Origin: a virus
Virus record (IMG/VR): IMGVR_UViG_3300044644_002039
Coordinates: 1 to 23,959 of that record
Length of the DNA: 23,959 nucleotides
Reading direction: 5' to 3' (one strand)
This document shows, in pieces, positions 1 through 6,084 of this stretch (the first letter of the stretch is position 1; every line of letters starts with the position of its first letter). Position numbers and translations under genes: made by a program. Below the pieces are notes generated by a model. That model did no database searches and was not told where the DNA came from. It saw only the letters and a program-made list of their open reading frames with translations.

Positions 1-314
1 AGCTCTCGCCCGGAGCGATTTCGATCAACCACACAGATCGTAAGATTTACGCCAAGCATCCGAACGGCACGGTCTACAAACTCGCCGGTGCCAAAGACGC
101 GCCAGATCGCGTCTGGGCCTTCGACCTTTCGAGCGACGGCACCACAACCTATCTCGGCTTCCTCCTGTATTCAGAATTTCCCAACACCGGCTCGGTGTAT
201 GACAGCCTGAATTGGGAAATCTCCCGAACCATTTTCAACGCCGCAGGCACCACCAGCAGCGAGAGCTCAGCTTCCGGGCAGTGGTCAAACAAGGAGTCCC
301 TGACCTATGCTTAG
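1..314 (+). CDS. Phage tail fibre/tip protein, C-terminal end (partial)
   Basis: The reading frame beginning at base 3 is open from the window edge and stops at TAG 312-314, giving about 103 residues; the N-terminus lies outside. Near its start it reads LSPGAISINHTDRKIYAKH, matching a pattern common in phage tail fibres and appendages, where a 'G.iaiN..D.kiy.k.pnGtv..L' segment follows the structural part. The rest is rich in Ser, Thr and Gly with no membrane segment. The next gene starts inside its last codons (ATGCTTAG, 8-bp overlap), so the two are translationally coupled and probably belong to one tail-tip operon. The coding frame is clear; the fibre call rests on motif style and on position upstream of other fibre-like and lysis genes. 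Confidence 0.6.
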   Translation, partial: LSPGAISINHTDRKIYAKHPNGTVYKLAGAKDAPDRVWAFDLSSDGTTTYLGFLLYSEFPNTGSVYDSLNWEISRTIFNAAGTTSSESSASGQWSNKESLTYA

Positions 315-1101
315 TCCTCTCTACGGCCAACTCTCCCCGCTGCGCGTGCCAACCACGATGCGCCGCGTTTCGGACGATAACGACGCGAACGCTTATCTGC
401 TGGCCGTCGAACGAGCCGACGGCCAAGAGCTAGAGTCTGGCGTCATTACAGCAGTCGAATCATTCATCCTCGGCTGCAAATCCGACGGCATCTGGAGCGC
501 CCTCAAAGCCTCCTGCATTCTCGCAGGAGCGCGCACGCTTTCTGGTGCGCTCGTCCCACTCGTCGGCACGGCTCCGACCAACGCAAATTTTGTCAGCGGT
601 GATTACAACCGAGAAACCGGACTACTTGGAAACGGTTCGACTAAATATTTAAACTCAAACCGTAATAGCAACGCTGACCCTCAAGACAGTGTGCACCAGG
701 CTATTTATTTAATGGCCGCCCCATCCATAACAGCAAGTCGCACCATCATTGGCATAAACATTTTCCCGCAAACATTTTTATCAAGCGGAACAGCTGCAAA
801 CTTGGGATCACGATGCAGAACAACCGGGACTTACGCAAATGGCTCAAGCACATCCGTCGGATTTAAGGGGCAAGCAAGAAATGTAGCCGCTAGCTATCTG
901 CTTCGCGTTGGCGGAGCAAACTCAACGAGAGCAACACCCTCATCTGGAAATCCATCAGGAAATCACTTTGTTTTTGCAACTGGTCCGACAGGAAGTTTTG
1001 ACGGCCGCCTCTCCTTTTACTCCATCGGCGAATCCCTCAATCTCGCCCTCCTCGACACCCGTGTCAGCACCCTCATGACCGCCATCGCCGCCGCCATATG
1101 A
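307..1101 (+). CDS. Lectin-like phage tail/fibre protein, 264 aa
   Basis: The N-terminal ~80 residues are followed by a Gly/Ser/Asn-rich beta-type region containing GLLGNGSTKYLNSNRNSNAD (around residues 108-127). That pattern recurs in phage proteins with a concanavalin/LamG-like jelly-roll fold, which often act in receptor binding. There is no signal peptide or membrane segment. It overlaps the upstream fibre gene by 8 bp and the downstream gene by 4 bp (ATGA), so it is translated in a coupled tail-tip cluster. The central part, about nt 590-1010, is clearly richer in A/T and uses different codons (AAT, TTT, ATT, AGA) from both ends. This suggests the receptor-facing part was exchanged recently. 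The fold assignment is an inference from motif style; a plain hypothetical structural protein is the alternative. Confidence 0.6.
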   Translation: MLSPLYGQLSPLRVPTTMRRVSDDNDANAYLLAVERADGQELESGVITAVESFILGCKSDGIWSALKASCILAGARTLSGALVPLVGTAPTNANFVSGDYNRETGLLGNGSTKYLNSNRNSNADPQDSVHQAIYLMAAPSITASRTIIGINIFPQTFLSSGTAANLGSRCRTTGTYANGSSTSVGFKGQARNVAASYLLRVGGANSTRATPSSGNPSGNHFVFATGPTGSFDGRLSFYSIGESLNLALLDTRVSTLMTAIAAAI

Positions 1102-1412
1102 CACTCGCCGACCTCATCCCCCAGCCTGTGAGCTACACCGACGCAAAAGACCTCGCGCTCGTTTTCTCGCCCGAACTCGCCGCGCAACTCGCCGCTGTGC
1201 AAGCCGAGCATGGCAACCCGCGCCATGTCGCCAGCCCCGTCGATCTCACCGATGGCCGCAAAATGCTTTGCGCCGATTTGCTGACCGAAGTCGCCCCCGG
1301 CGGCCTCTACTCCGGCGGATTCGCGCATCTCCCCGCTGAACTATTCCCCAGCGTCGAAGTCCTCCCCATGTCCGAAGTCCTGCCACTACTCCCGCAACCC
1401 GAAGAAATCTAA
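1098..1412 (+). CDS. Small tail-region protein of unknown function, 104 aa
   Basis: The start codon overlaps the previous stop (ATGA, 1098-1101), indicating translational coupling to the lectin-like gene. The product is mostly acidic and soluble, with Pro/Leu-rich ends, no Cys pair, no membrane segment and no recognisable enzyme motif. It contains VDLTDGRKMLCADLL and finishes in a Pro- and Glu-containing tail. Small genes in this position, just after a fibre gene, often encode fibre assembly chaperones or tip accessory proteins; that role is an inference from position only. Codon usage (C-ending codons) agrees with the other late genes. The gene is well supported; its function is unknown. Confidence 0.65.
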   Translation: MTLADLIPQPVSYTDAKDLALVFSPELAAQLAAVQAEHGNPRHVASPVDLTDGRKMLCADLLTEVAPGGLYSGGFAHLPAELFPSVEVLPMSEVLPLLPQPEEI

Positions 1413-1426
1413 ACCCACCACCACCC

Positions 1427-3067
1427 ATGCTCGAACAAGTCTCCACCTCCGTAAAATTCCTTGCTTTCTTTACAGCGTCGAAACAAGGCAAAACCGGCCT
1501 CACCGTCACAATCGACATCTACAATCCAAGCGGCACCCAAATCGTCACCGCAGGCAGCGCCGCGGCGCTCGGCGGTGGGTTGTATAGCTACACGCTCTCA
1601 ACCGACAATTCCTCGGAGGGCGAATACGCCGCCATCTTCAAAACCACCGACTCCACCGTGGACGCCCAGCACATCCCAAGCCTCTGGGTCCTCGGCCGCG
1701 CAGGAGTCGAAAACCTCGACGCCACGACTAGCTCGCGCCTTGCTTCCTCGGGCTACACGGCTCCCGCGAACTCGGACATCTCGGCCATCAAAAGCAAGAC
1801 CGACAATCTCCCAAGCGACCCCGCAGATCAAGGCCTCGTCGAGTCCGCCATCTCCGCCCTCTCGATCCCGACCGTGGTTCAGATTCGCACCGAGCTAGAT
1901 TCCAACTCCACCAAAATGGCGAACCTCGATGCCACGATCTCGAGCCGCTCGACCCTCACGACCGGCGACCTCCCGAGCGTGCCGAGTGCCTCGTCGGTTG
2001 CCTCCGCCGTCCGCACCGAACTCACGGAGATTTCCAACCTCGATGCAAGCGTCTCAAGCCGTCTAGCCTCGGCAGCCTACACAGCCCCGACCAGCGCCCC
2101 GACAGCCGCCGCTGTGGCTTCAGCCGTTCGCACAGAGCTGACAGAGCTCAGTAATTTGGATGCCACGATCTCCAGCCGTCTGGCAGATGCAGACTACACC
2201 GCGCCAGCCAACTCAGACATCTCCGCGATTAAGATCAAAACCGACAACCTCCCGGCTTCGCCCGCAGCGGTATCCGACATCCCGACCACTGCACAAATCA
2301 GCGAAGCCGTAGAAGGCAGCTTGCTTGATGAAAACGACGGCCAAGCCGTCCTCAACGCCATCGTCGGAGCCATCGGTAACCAGAATGTGGACGAAATCGC
2401 CCTCGTCGCCGCAGTCCGCGCCGACCTCGAGCGCACCGGCGGAAAGCTCGACAGCATCCCAACCGATGCCGCTCCGAGCGCAGCCACCGTGGCATCAGCC
2501 GTCTGGTCGGCAGTGACAAAAGAAATCACCGGCGGCGTGGTCGATACGCTCACGAACTCGCCCGATGTCCCGACCGAATCCGAAATCGCAACGGCGGTGT
2601 GGGGAGCAAGCACCAAGGAGATCACGGGCGGCACCGTCACCAACCTCACCAACGCCCCCGCCAGCGTCACTCCCGCTGATATCTGGGATTACAATGACCG
2701 AACGCTCACCAGCGCCAGCGGCCCGACAGCCGTGGAGATCCGTCAGGAAATCGATGCGAACAGCTCAAAGCTGGATGTCGCTATCAGCAGCCGCCTCGCC
2801 GATGCTGACTATGTCGAGCCAGCCAACAGCGATGTCGCCGCGATCAAAGCCAAGACCGACGCACTGCCAAGCGATCCCGCAGACCAAAGCCTCCTCGAGG
2901 CCGCTATCGCCGGAGTCACTGCCCCTTCAGCGGCCACCGTGGCATCAGCCGTTCGTTCCGAGCTATCGAGCGAACTCTCGAAGGTTTCGGCTTTGAATAC
3001 CGATCGCCTCGCCAATGTGGCAACCACAGCCATCGTCGGCAACCTCATCGCCCAGGCTAACTCATGA
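1427..3067 (+). CDS. Repeat-built phage tail fibre/baseplate protein, 546 aa
   Basis: Residues 1-95 form an Ig-like beta domain (SVKFLAFFTASKQGKTGLTV to HIPSLW). The remaining ~450 residues are diverged repeats with the unit NLDA.(I/V)SSRLA...YTAPANSD(I/V)(S/A)AIK.KTD.LP, at residues ~96-145, 204-221, 243-275 and 448-498. They are interspersed with A(S/T)VASAVR.EL and AVW.A.TKEITGG units. Such alternating short helices with Ala/Ser and Asn/Asp turns suggest an elongated, probably trimeric shaft. There is no enzyme motif and no membrane segment. The start at 1427 has no Shine-Dalgarno; it is preceded by a C/A-rich ACCCACCACCACCC leader. The gene overlaps the first lysis gene by ATGA (3064-3067). 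Similar repeat proteins occur in many environmental phages, usually annotated only as tail or structural protein. Confidence 0.7.
   Translation: MLEQVSTSVKFLAFFTASKQGKTGLTVTIDIYNPSGTQIVTAGSAAALGGGLYSYTLSTDNSSEGEYAAIFKTTDSTVDAQHIPSLWVLGRAGVENLDATTSSRLASSGYTAPANSDISAIKSKTDNLPSDPADQGLVESAISALSIPTVVQIRTELDSNSTKMANLDATISSRSTLTTGDLPSVPSASSVASAVRTELTEISNLDASVSSRLASAAYTAPTSAPTAAAVASAVRTELTELSNLDATISSRLADADYTAPANSDISAIKIKTDNLPASPAAVSDIPTTAQISEAVEGSLLDENDGQAVLNAIVGAIGNQNVDEIALVAAVRADLERTGGKLDSIPTDAAPSAATVASAVWSAVTKEITGGVVDTLTNSPDVPTESEIATAVWGASTKEITGGTVTNLTNAPASVTPADIWDYNDRTLTSASGPTAVEIRQEIDANSSKLDVAISSRLADADYVEPANSDVAAIKAKTDALPSDPADQSLLEAAIAGVTAPSAATVASAVRSELSSELSKVSALNTDRLANVATTAIVGNLIAQANS
1715..2917 (+). 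repeat. Internal protein-coding repeats of the fibre gene
   Basis: Two long copies of one ~49-residue unit lie at 1715-1861 and 2771-2917, sharing SSRLA, PANSD, AIK.KTD.LPSDPADQ and L.(S/A)AI(S/A). Two shorter copies start at 2036 and 2153 (NLDA..SSRLA...YTAP). They are conserved at protein level and less so at DNA level, so they are old duplications rather than fresh tandem repeats. Confidence 0.75.
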
Positions 3068-3363
3068 CGCCCGACTCCGCACTCGGCATTATCAACCACG
3101 CAGCGCGTCAGGATGCCACTTGGCACCTGATCGCGCTCGTGGCGATCGGGCTCGTTTTCGCCAGCATCCTGTTTCGATGGTTCACCCGCCGCCTCGAGCG
3201 CGTGGAAACAAAAATGGACCAGCAGAACGAAGAATTCGTCACCCACCTCAAAACCGCGAACCGCGAAATGCTCGAAGTGATTTCCAGCAACCAGCAGACC
3301 ACGAACCGCGCCATCACGATCATGGACCGCCTCGAGTCCAAACTCGACCGGCACAATCCCTGA
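3064..3363 (+). CDS. Membrane-anchored coiled-coil protein of the lysis cassette, 99 aa
   Basis: One transmembrane helix at about residues 22-38 (LIALVAIGLVFASILFRWF) is followed by a basic patch (TRRLERVETK) and a long amphipathic coiled coil rich in Gln, Glu, Asn and Lys to the C-terminus. The gene starts in the fibre gene's stop (ATGA) and sits directly before the holin, lipoprotein and endolysin genes. A single N-terminal TM plus coiled coil is the layout of an inner-membrane spanin, and a small lipoprotein lies two genes downstream. However, positive charges just after the TM favour a cytoplasmic C-terminus, which would not fit a spanin; an accessory holin-like or XhlA-like protein is then more likely. 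The gene is certain; the exact lysis role is open. Confidence 0.6.
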   Translation: MTPDSALGIINHAARQDATWHLIALVAIGLVFASILFRWFTRRLERVETKMDQQNEEFVTHLKTANREMLEVISSNQQTTNRAITIMDRLESKLDRHNP

Positions 3364-3366
3364 CCC

Positions 3367-3376
3367 TTTGACACCC
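3367..3376 (+). promoter_or_regulatory. TTTGACAC element before the holin gene
   Basis: TTTGACACCC lies 12 nt upstream of ATG 3389. It is one of six TTTGACAC copies placed 10-12 nt before a start codon. No -10 box follows at 16-18 nt, so it is not an obvious sigma-70 promoter. Function unknown. Confidence 0.5.
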
Positions 3377-3388
3377 CGCCGCGAAGCA

Positions 3389-3553
3389 ATGAAAGCACTA
3401 CTCTCCAAGCTCAAGGAGCCGTCCACTATTCGAGGCCTCTGCATCCTTCTCGGGCTAGTAGGCATTAACCTTGAGCCCGAAGCGGTCAACGCCATCACGA
3501 GCCTGACCATCGCTGCGCTCGGCGCGATCGAGCTTTTCCGAAAGGAAAAATGA
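3389..3553 (+). CDS. Holin-like protein with two membrane segments, 54 aa
   Basis: Starting at ATG 3389 the product begins MKALLSKLKEPSTIRGL and has two hydrophobic stretches (about residues 14-27 and 35-49) separated by a short loop with acidic residues (INLEPEAVN), ending in a charged FRKEK tail. This two-helix layout, with a '(S/T)IRGL...LLG..G' first helix, is common among small phage holins that permeabilise the inner membrane. A TTG codon at 3368 would add seven residues, but it falls inside the TTTGACAC element, so ATG 3389 is preferred. The stop overlaps the next gene by ATGA. Position between a TM coiled-coil protein and the lipoprotein/endolysin pair supports the call. Confidence 0.65.
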   Translation: MKALLSKLKEPSTIRGLCILLGLVGINLEPEAVNAITSLTIAALGAIELFRKEK

Positions 3554-3720
3554 TCGCCCCCGCCAAATTCGCGGCCGCCATGATCCTCGCCGCGTTTCTT
3601 TTCCTTGCCCTCGCCCTGCTCACCGGGTGTTCGACTTTCGGCGTCTCATTCGAGACCGACTACGGCCGCTTCACCTATCAACTCCCCGAAATGCCGAGCC
3701 GCACGCTCAAGGACAAATGA
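3550..3720 (+). CDS. Small lipoprotein, outer-membrane spanin candidate, 56 aa
   Basis: ATG 3550 overlaps the holin stop (ATGA); the product is 56 residues. It has an N-terminal hydrophobic signal (residues ~6-24) ending in LLTGC, a textbook lipobox with the acylated Cys near residue 25, followed by only ~31 residues (STFGVSFETDYGRFTYQL...). Very short lipoproteins next to endolysin genes are typical o-spanins (Rz1-like), which link to an inner-membrane spanin to disrupt the outer membrane. The gene overlaps the amidase start by ATGA (3717-3720). The missing or displaced i-spanin partner is the weak point: the only TM coiled-coil candidate is two genes upstream, on the other side of the holin. 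Confidence 0.65.
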   Translation: MIAPAKFAAAMILAAFLFLALALLTGCSTFGVSFETDYGRFTYQLPEMPSRTLKDK

Positions 3721-4325
3721 TCTCCCTCCTCGCCCGCTTCTTCATGTTGCCAAAGCCCGCGCAATCCCCCGCGCCAGCGCCTGAGCCGAAGCCCGCGAAG
3801 CCACCCAAAACCTCCCCCGCGAAAACCTCCGGCCTCCTCAAGCCCGAGCCAAAGTTTTATCAGCAGACCAACAAGCGCACCCCCAACATCTCAGCGGGCC
3901 GCGTCATCAAGCCCACCCATGTGATCTTGCACCACACCTCAGGCGCCTACGCCGGATCAGTCTCCTGGTGCAGCGACCCCGCCAGCAAAGTCAGCTACCA
4001 CTGCATTATCGCTCGCAACGGCAAACGAACCGTCCTCGCCCTGCCGAGCCAGAGAACATGGCACGCCGGTGTGTCCTCCTGGCAAGGCCGCAAAGACGCC
4101 AACTCATTCTCTGTCGGCATGGCATGGGAAGGCGACACCTACCAAACGCCGCTCAGCGAAGACGCCCTCCTCAGCGCCGTCGAATATCTCCTCCCCATCC
4201 TCCGCGAAAACAACATTCCCCTCGCAAACATCCTGCGCCACGCCGACATCGCCCCCGGCCGAAAAACCGACTGCTCCCCATCGGCCCACGCCGCGCTTTT
4301 AGCGGCTCTCAATAAGGTCCTCTAA
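3717..4325 (+). CDS. N-acetylmuramoyl-L-alanine amidase endolysin, 202 aa
   Basis: The start ATG 3717 overlaps the lipoprotein stop. Residues 1-10 are hydrophobic (possible weak signal-arrest helix), and residues 11-45 form a Pro/Lys/Ala-rich linker. The rest is an Amidase_2 (PGRP-like) domain: VILHHTSG (zinc His at 72 or 73), TWHAG (residues 114-118), and a final LRHADIAPGRKTDC block with zinc His175 and Asp185/Cys186. Members hydrolyse the bond between N-acetylmuramic acid and L-alanine in peptidoglycan. The length is normal for a single-domain phage amidase; the N-terminal linker may anchor or target it. Its place at the end of a four-gene overlapping lysis cassette makes the endolysin call strong. 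A convergent leftward gene ends 13 nt downstream. Confidence 0.9.
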   Translation: MISLLARFFMLPKPAQSPAPAPEPKPAKPPKTSPAKTSGLLKPEPKFYQQTNKRTPNISAGRVIKPTHVILHHTSGAYAGSVSWCSDPASKVSYHCIIARNGKRTVLALPSQRTWHAGVSSWQGRKDANSFSVGMAWEGDTYQTPLSEDALLSAVEYLLPILRENNIPLANILRHADIAPGRKTDCSPSAHAALLAALNKVL

Positions 4326-4338
4326 TCGCAACAGCAGC

Positions 4339-4725
4339 TTAATCCTCGGCGGTCATGTCGAGAAACCAAGTGTCGTCGATCTGCTTGAGCGTTCCGCGCA
4401 TGGAAAGCTTCCGAATCTTGTCCCCTTGGTATTTGAAGTCTGTGCCGTAGCGCCTCGCAAACGCGTCAGCCTTGGCCTTCGGCACGACGACATGGATATA
4501 AGATGTCTCATCCTCATCGCGCGACATCGTGTAAGCGCTGAAGATAACAGCGGCCCCGTCATCAGTGACGCGTTGGCGCTGCACAAAAGCCGTGTAGAGC
4601 ACGATCTTCTGCCCCTCGTATTTCTCCGGATTGTTCAGATAGAATTGCGCATCGCGGGTAGAGTTAGCCTGGGCGAAGCAGGCGGCTATTAAAAGCGCGG
4701 CTAGCGTGGAAAATAATATTTTCAT
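4339..4725 (-). CDS. Exported protein of unknown function, candidate lysogenic-conversion gene, 128 aa
   Basis: The N-terminus MKILFSTLAALLIAACFAQA is a signal sequence; LIAAC could be a lipobox (acylated Cys16), or cleavage could follow AQA. The mature part (YLNNPEKYEGQKIVLYTAF... VVVPKAKADAFARRYG... LRGTLKQIDDTWFLDM-like segments) alternates short beta strands and looks like a small OB-type barrel, but I cannot name a family. It overlaps the upstream RHH regulator by ATGA (4722-4725), so it is coupled to a probable lysogeny regulator and read leftward, against the lysis genes. That placement suggests expression in the lysogen: an envelope protein such as a superinfection-exclusion or fitness factor. 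The role is inferred from context only. Confidence 0.6.
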   Translation of the reverse strand: MKILFSTLAALLIAACFAQANSTRDAQFYLNNPEKYEGQKIVLYTAFVQRQRVTDDGAAVIFSAYTMSRDEDETSYIHVVVPKAKADAFARRYGTDFKYQGDKIRKLSMRGTLKQIDDTWFLDMTAED

Positions 4726-5066
4726 TTGGTTGGCTTAATTCTTTTCGGGGTGTAAGAAACTGAGGAGCGTCGGGCAGGCGGCGCAATTTCGTTTCCTTTA
4801 TTCCCGTATTCTGGGGAGTCATCGGCGACCAAGGCAATCTCCATTTCTTGAACTGCCGGAATCTCATTGGCTAAAGCCTCGGCGCGGAGCCGGGCAGTGT
4901 CTTTGCGCACGAGGGTCTGCACATAGCGCGAAAACATCGTCTCCCCCTCTTGCTTCATTCTCTGGAGCGCCAGCGCATACAGATCGGCATCGAAGGAAAT
5001 CGTCCGGCGTTCGCACAGCTTCTTTTGTTTTTTAGGTGTCTCACTCATGTCTGAATCAACTTTCAT
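4722..5066 (-). CDS. Ribbon-helix-helix transcriptional regulator, leftward arm of the switch, 114 aa
   Basis: Residues ~20-57 (RRTISFDADLYALALQRMKQ and on to RYVQTLVRKD) form a ribbon-helix-helix (Arc/MetJ-type) DNA-binding domain: a beta strand followed by two helices. The remaining ~55 residues are a Glu/Ala-rich and then Lys-rich tail. It is clearly paralogous to the divergent gene at 5150-5332 (shared RTIS, AL.R.KQE, Y(V/I)Q.L(V/I).(K/R)DT). The start is either ATG 5066, which lies inside the palindromic operator 5061-5079, or ATG 5048 (MSETPKK), which would leave a short leader downstream of the proposed promoter. By analogy with phage switches it should repress itself and the rightward gene; which protein favours lysogeny is not known. 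It is coupled by ATGA to the exported protein. Confidence 0.75.
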   Translation of the reverse strand: MKVDSDMSETPKKQKKLCERRTISFDADLYALALQRMKQEGETMFSRYVQTLVRKDTARLRAEALANEIPAVQEMEIALVADDSPEYGNKGNEIAPPARRSSVSYTPKRIKPTK

Positions 5067-5079
5067 ACTGAGTATGAAA
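5061..5079. promoter_or_regulatory. Operator 1, perfect palindrome
   Basis: TTTCATACTGAGTATGAAA is a perfect 9-bp inverted repeat around one G. It contains two TTCATACT half-sites, overlaps the proposed leftward -10 box (5071-5076) and includes the possible ATG 5066. It shares its half-sites with operator 2, as expected for a dimeric or tetrameric RHH repressor. Confidence 0.75.
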
Positions 5080-5098
5080 AAAAACAACAAAATGTGAA
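5071..5098 (-). promoter_or_regulatory. Putative leftward promoter of the switch
   Basis: On the minus strand, TTCACA (5098-5093) and CATACT (5076-5071) are separated by 16 bp of mostly T. These match five and four of six consensus positions for -35 and -10. The -10 lies inside operator 1. Predicted initiation near 5065 would make a message starting at or just before ATG 5066, so ATG 5048 may be the actual start. Confidence 0.45.
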
Positions 5099-5107
5099 AA
5101 TAAGGTC

Positions 5108-5136
5108 TTGACCCCATTCACCAATCTTCATACTTT
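5108..5136 (+). promoter_or_regulatory. Putative rightward promoter of the switch
   Basis: TTGACC (5108-5113) and TACTTT (5131-5136) are separated by 17 bp. The -35 is good, the -10 poor. The left arm of operator 2 overlaps the -10, so bound repressor would block polymerase. The leader to ATG 5150 would be only about 7 nt. Confidence 0.4.
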
Positions 5137-5155
5137 ACGCGTCACAAGTATGAAG
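5126..5155. promoter_or_regulatory. Operator 2, 10-bp inverted repeat with 10-bp spacer
   Basis: Arms CTTCATACTT (5126-5135) and AAGTATGAAG (5146-5155) are perfect inverted repeats around a 10-bp spacer. The right arm contains the ATG (5150) of the rightward RHH gene. The half-site TTCATACT is identical to that of operator 1, whose centre lies about 70 bp away, so looping or cooperative binding is possible. Confidence 0.75.
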
Positions 5156-5332
5156 AACACGACGAGAAAAAAAACGGAAAAGCGGACCATTTCGATGTCG
5201 CGCCAACTTCTCCGAGATGCCCTGGAACGAAGCAAACAAGAGCATCGGAGCCTTTCGAGCTACATCCAACACCTCATCGCTCGCGATACCTCAAGCGCCC
5301 GCTCTAACGCCGAAATTTCCACCCCCGCTTAA
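5150..5332 (+). CDS. Ribbon-helix-helix regulator, rightward arm of the switch, 60 aa
   Basis: From ATG 5150 the protein is 60 residues: a basic start (MKNTTRKKTEKRTIS), then a compact RHH domain with LLRDALERSKQEHRSLSSYI and a QHLIARDT end. It is a short paralogue of the leftward regulator, lacking the long C-terminal tail. An upstream in-frame ATG at 5108 is rejected because it lies in the proposed -35 and because operator 2's right arm places ATG 5150 exactly as operator 1 places ATG 5066. Size and position resemble the Cro-like partner of a phage switch, although the fold is Arc-like rather than helix-turn-helix. It is followed after 11 nt by the early small-gene cluster, so it probably leads that operon. 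Confidence 0.75.
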   Translation: MKNTTRKKTEKRTISMSRQLLRDALERSKQEHRSLSSYIQHLIARDTSSARSNAEISTPA

Positions 5333-5343
5333 CCCAAAAAAAA

Positions 5344-5457
5344 ATGAGTGAGACCCATGAAACCATCCTTCGATGCCTCGGCTACGGCATCGAATTTATC
5401 CAACTCCTCGCCGTGCCTGTGGTGCTGGCGGCAATGACCAGGAGGTTAGCGAAATGA
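5344..5457 (+). CDS. Short early protein, 37 aa
   Basis: ATG 5344 opens a 37-codon frame (MSETHETILRCLGYGIEFIQ onwards) ending at TGA 5455-5457, which overlaps the next ATG by ATGA. The middle (GIEFIQLLAVPVVLAAM) is hydrophobic and could be one membrane helix; the end is basic (TRRLAK). The frame is short, but the stop-start coupling on its downstream side and the short gap to the RHH gene support translation. No family recognised. Confidence 0.5.
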   Translation: MSETHETILRCLGYGIEFIQLLAVPVVLAAMTRRLAK

Positions 5458-5741
5458 TCAGATCAACCACAGAGGACACAGAGCGCACTGAGGGTTTAAA
5501 AAGCAATTTTTTCAGAATGCCTCGACAATCTGCAATCATTGTAAATGGCGAGGATGTGGACCGACTGGTTCATAACTCCGTCGATGATCTAAGGACACAA
5601 ATCAAGTTTCAGAAGGCGGTAAAACATCAGCCATGTCTGTGGACTCTAAAAGTCGCACACGAAGAATGCATCCTGCGAGGCTATAAAACCAAGGCGAAGA
5701 TTTTAGCGGCTGCTATCAAAAAACAGGAGGCCGCGAAATGA
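5454..5741 (+). CDS. Early protein of unknown function with a repeat-derived N-terminus, 95 aa
   Basis: ATG 5454 overlaps the previous stop. The first ~16 residues (MIRSTTEDTERTEG) are encoded by a copy of the CACAGAGG repeat. The remaining part begins around MPRQSAIIVNGEDVDRLV and is a soluble, mixed-charge protein ending in KTKAKILAAAIKKQEAAK. An internal ATG at 5517 could start the ancestral protein without the repeat, but it has no obvious ribosome site, whereas 5454 is coupled. Just before its stop an AGGAGG serves the next gene. Function unknown. Confidence 0.6.
   Translation: MIRSTTEDTERTEGLKSNFFRMPRQSAIIVNGEDVDRLVHNSVDDLRTQIKFQKAVKHQPCLWTLKVAHEECILRGYKTKAKILAAAIKKQEAAK
5465..5483 (+). 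repeat. CACAGAGG dispersed repeat, copy 1
   Basis: AACCACAGAGGACACAGAG is identical over 19 bp to copy 2 at 7558. It lies inside the start of the 5454 gene and encodes TTEDTE. The same repeat type is widespread in Verrucomicrobiota and Planctomycetota genomes. Confidence 0.75.
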
Positions 5742-5890
5742 GTGCCTGGGAAGCTGTGTTGTTGGGCTTTATCGCCTTTGGTTCCTGCTTCGCGTGCTAC
5801 CAGCTCGGGCAGCGCAATATGTATGACCGCATCCAGCGCATGCGCGAGAAGCGCCAGCGGTGGGCGGAATGGGAGGACTTCGATGAATAG
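5738..5890 (+). CDS. Small single-pass membrane protein, 50 aa
   Basis: ATG 5738 overlaps the previous stop (ATGA) and is preceded by AGGAGG at 5726-5731, one of the few clear Shine-Dalgarno sites here. Residues ~4-21 (WEAVLLGFIAFGSCFACY) form a membrane helix; the rest is a charged, Arg/Glu/Trp-rich tail (QRNMYDRIQRMREKRQRWAE). Tiny membrane proteins of this layout are common in phage early regions; function unknown. Its end overlaps the next start by 8 bp (ATGAATAG). Confidence 0.6.
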   Translation: MSAWEAVLLGFIAFGSCFACYQLGQRNMYDRIQRMREKRQRWAEWEDFDE

Positions 5891-6077
5891 CATCGAACTC
5901 TCCGAAGACCAAGTCGGCTGCCTTTGCCTGGTCTGCGATGCAGTGGGCGAGGCGCGTGTCTCGAAGCTGCTGGATCCGGACCTCGGGCCGGTGTGCCACG
6001 AGTGCTTCAACCACTGCCAACTCGCCACCGTGGAACTCCTCTGGCAATGCGCCGCCATTTCACCTTCCAAACCCTAA
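5883..6077 (+). CDS. Small Cys-rich protein, possible zinc ribbon, 64 aa
   Basis: The start at ATG 5883 sits in the 8-bp overlap with the membrane protein. Residues 14-19 (CLCLVC) and CHEC about 20 residues on form two CxxC-like knuckles consistent with a zinc ribbon, followed by FNHC. A frame open further upstream (from 5742) is only a shadow of the 5738 gene. Small zinc-ribbon proteins in phage early regions often bind nucleic acid or host polymerase, but nothing here is specific. Confidence 0.6.
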   Translation: MNSIELSEDQVGCLCLVCDAVGEARVSKLLDPDLGPVCHECFNHCQLATVELLWQCAAISPSKP

Positions 6078-6084
6078 CCCACCT

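Noticed and set aside
2194-2670. 158-codon minus-strand frame opposite the fibre gene
   Set aside because: Mirrors the fibre repeats; no independent support.
1712-2950. CRISPR-like or tandem DNA array
   Set aside because: Repeats are protein-level and in frame within the fibre gene, with no uniform DNA repeat or spacer length.
5038-5354. 11-bp ATGAGTGAGAC inverted repeat (minus 5048-5038, plus 5344-5354)
   Set aside because: Both are start-codon regions encoding MSET; short and plausibly coincidental.
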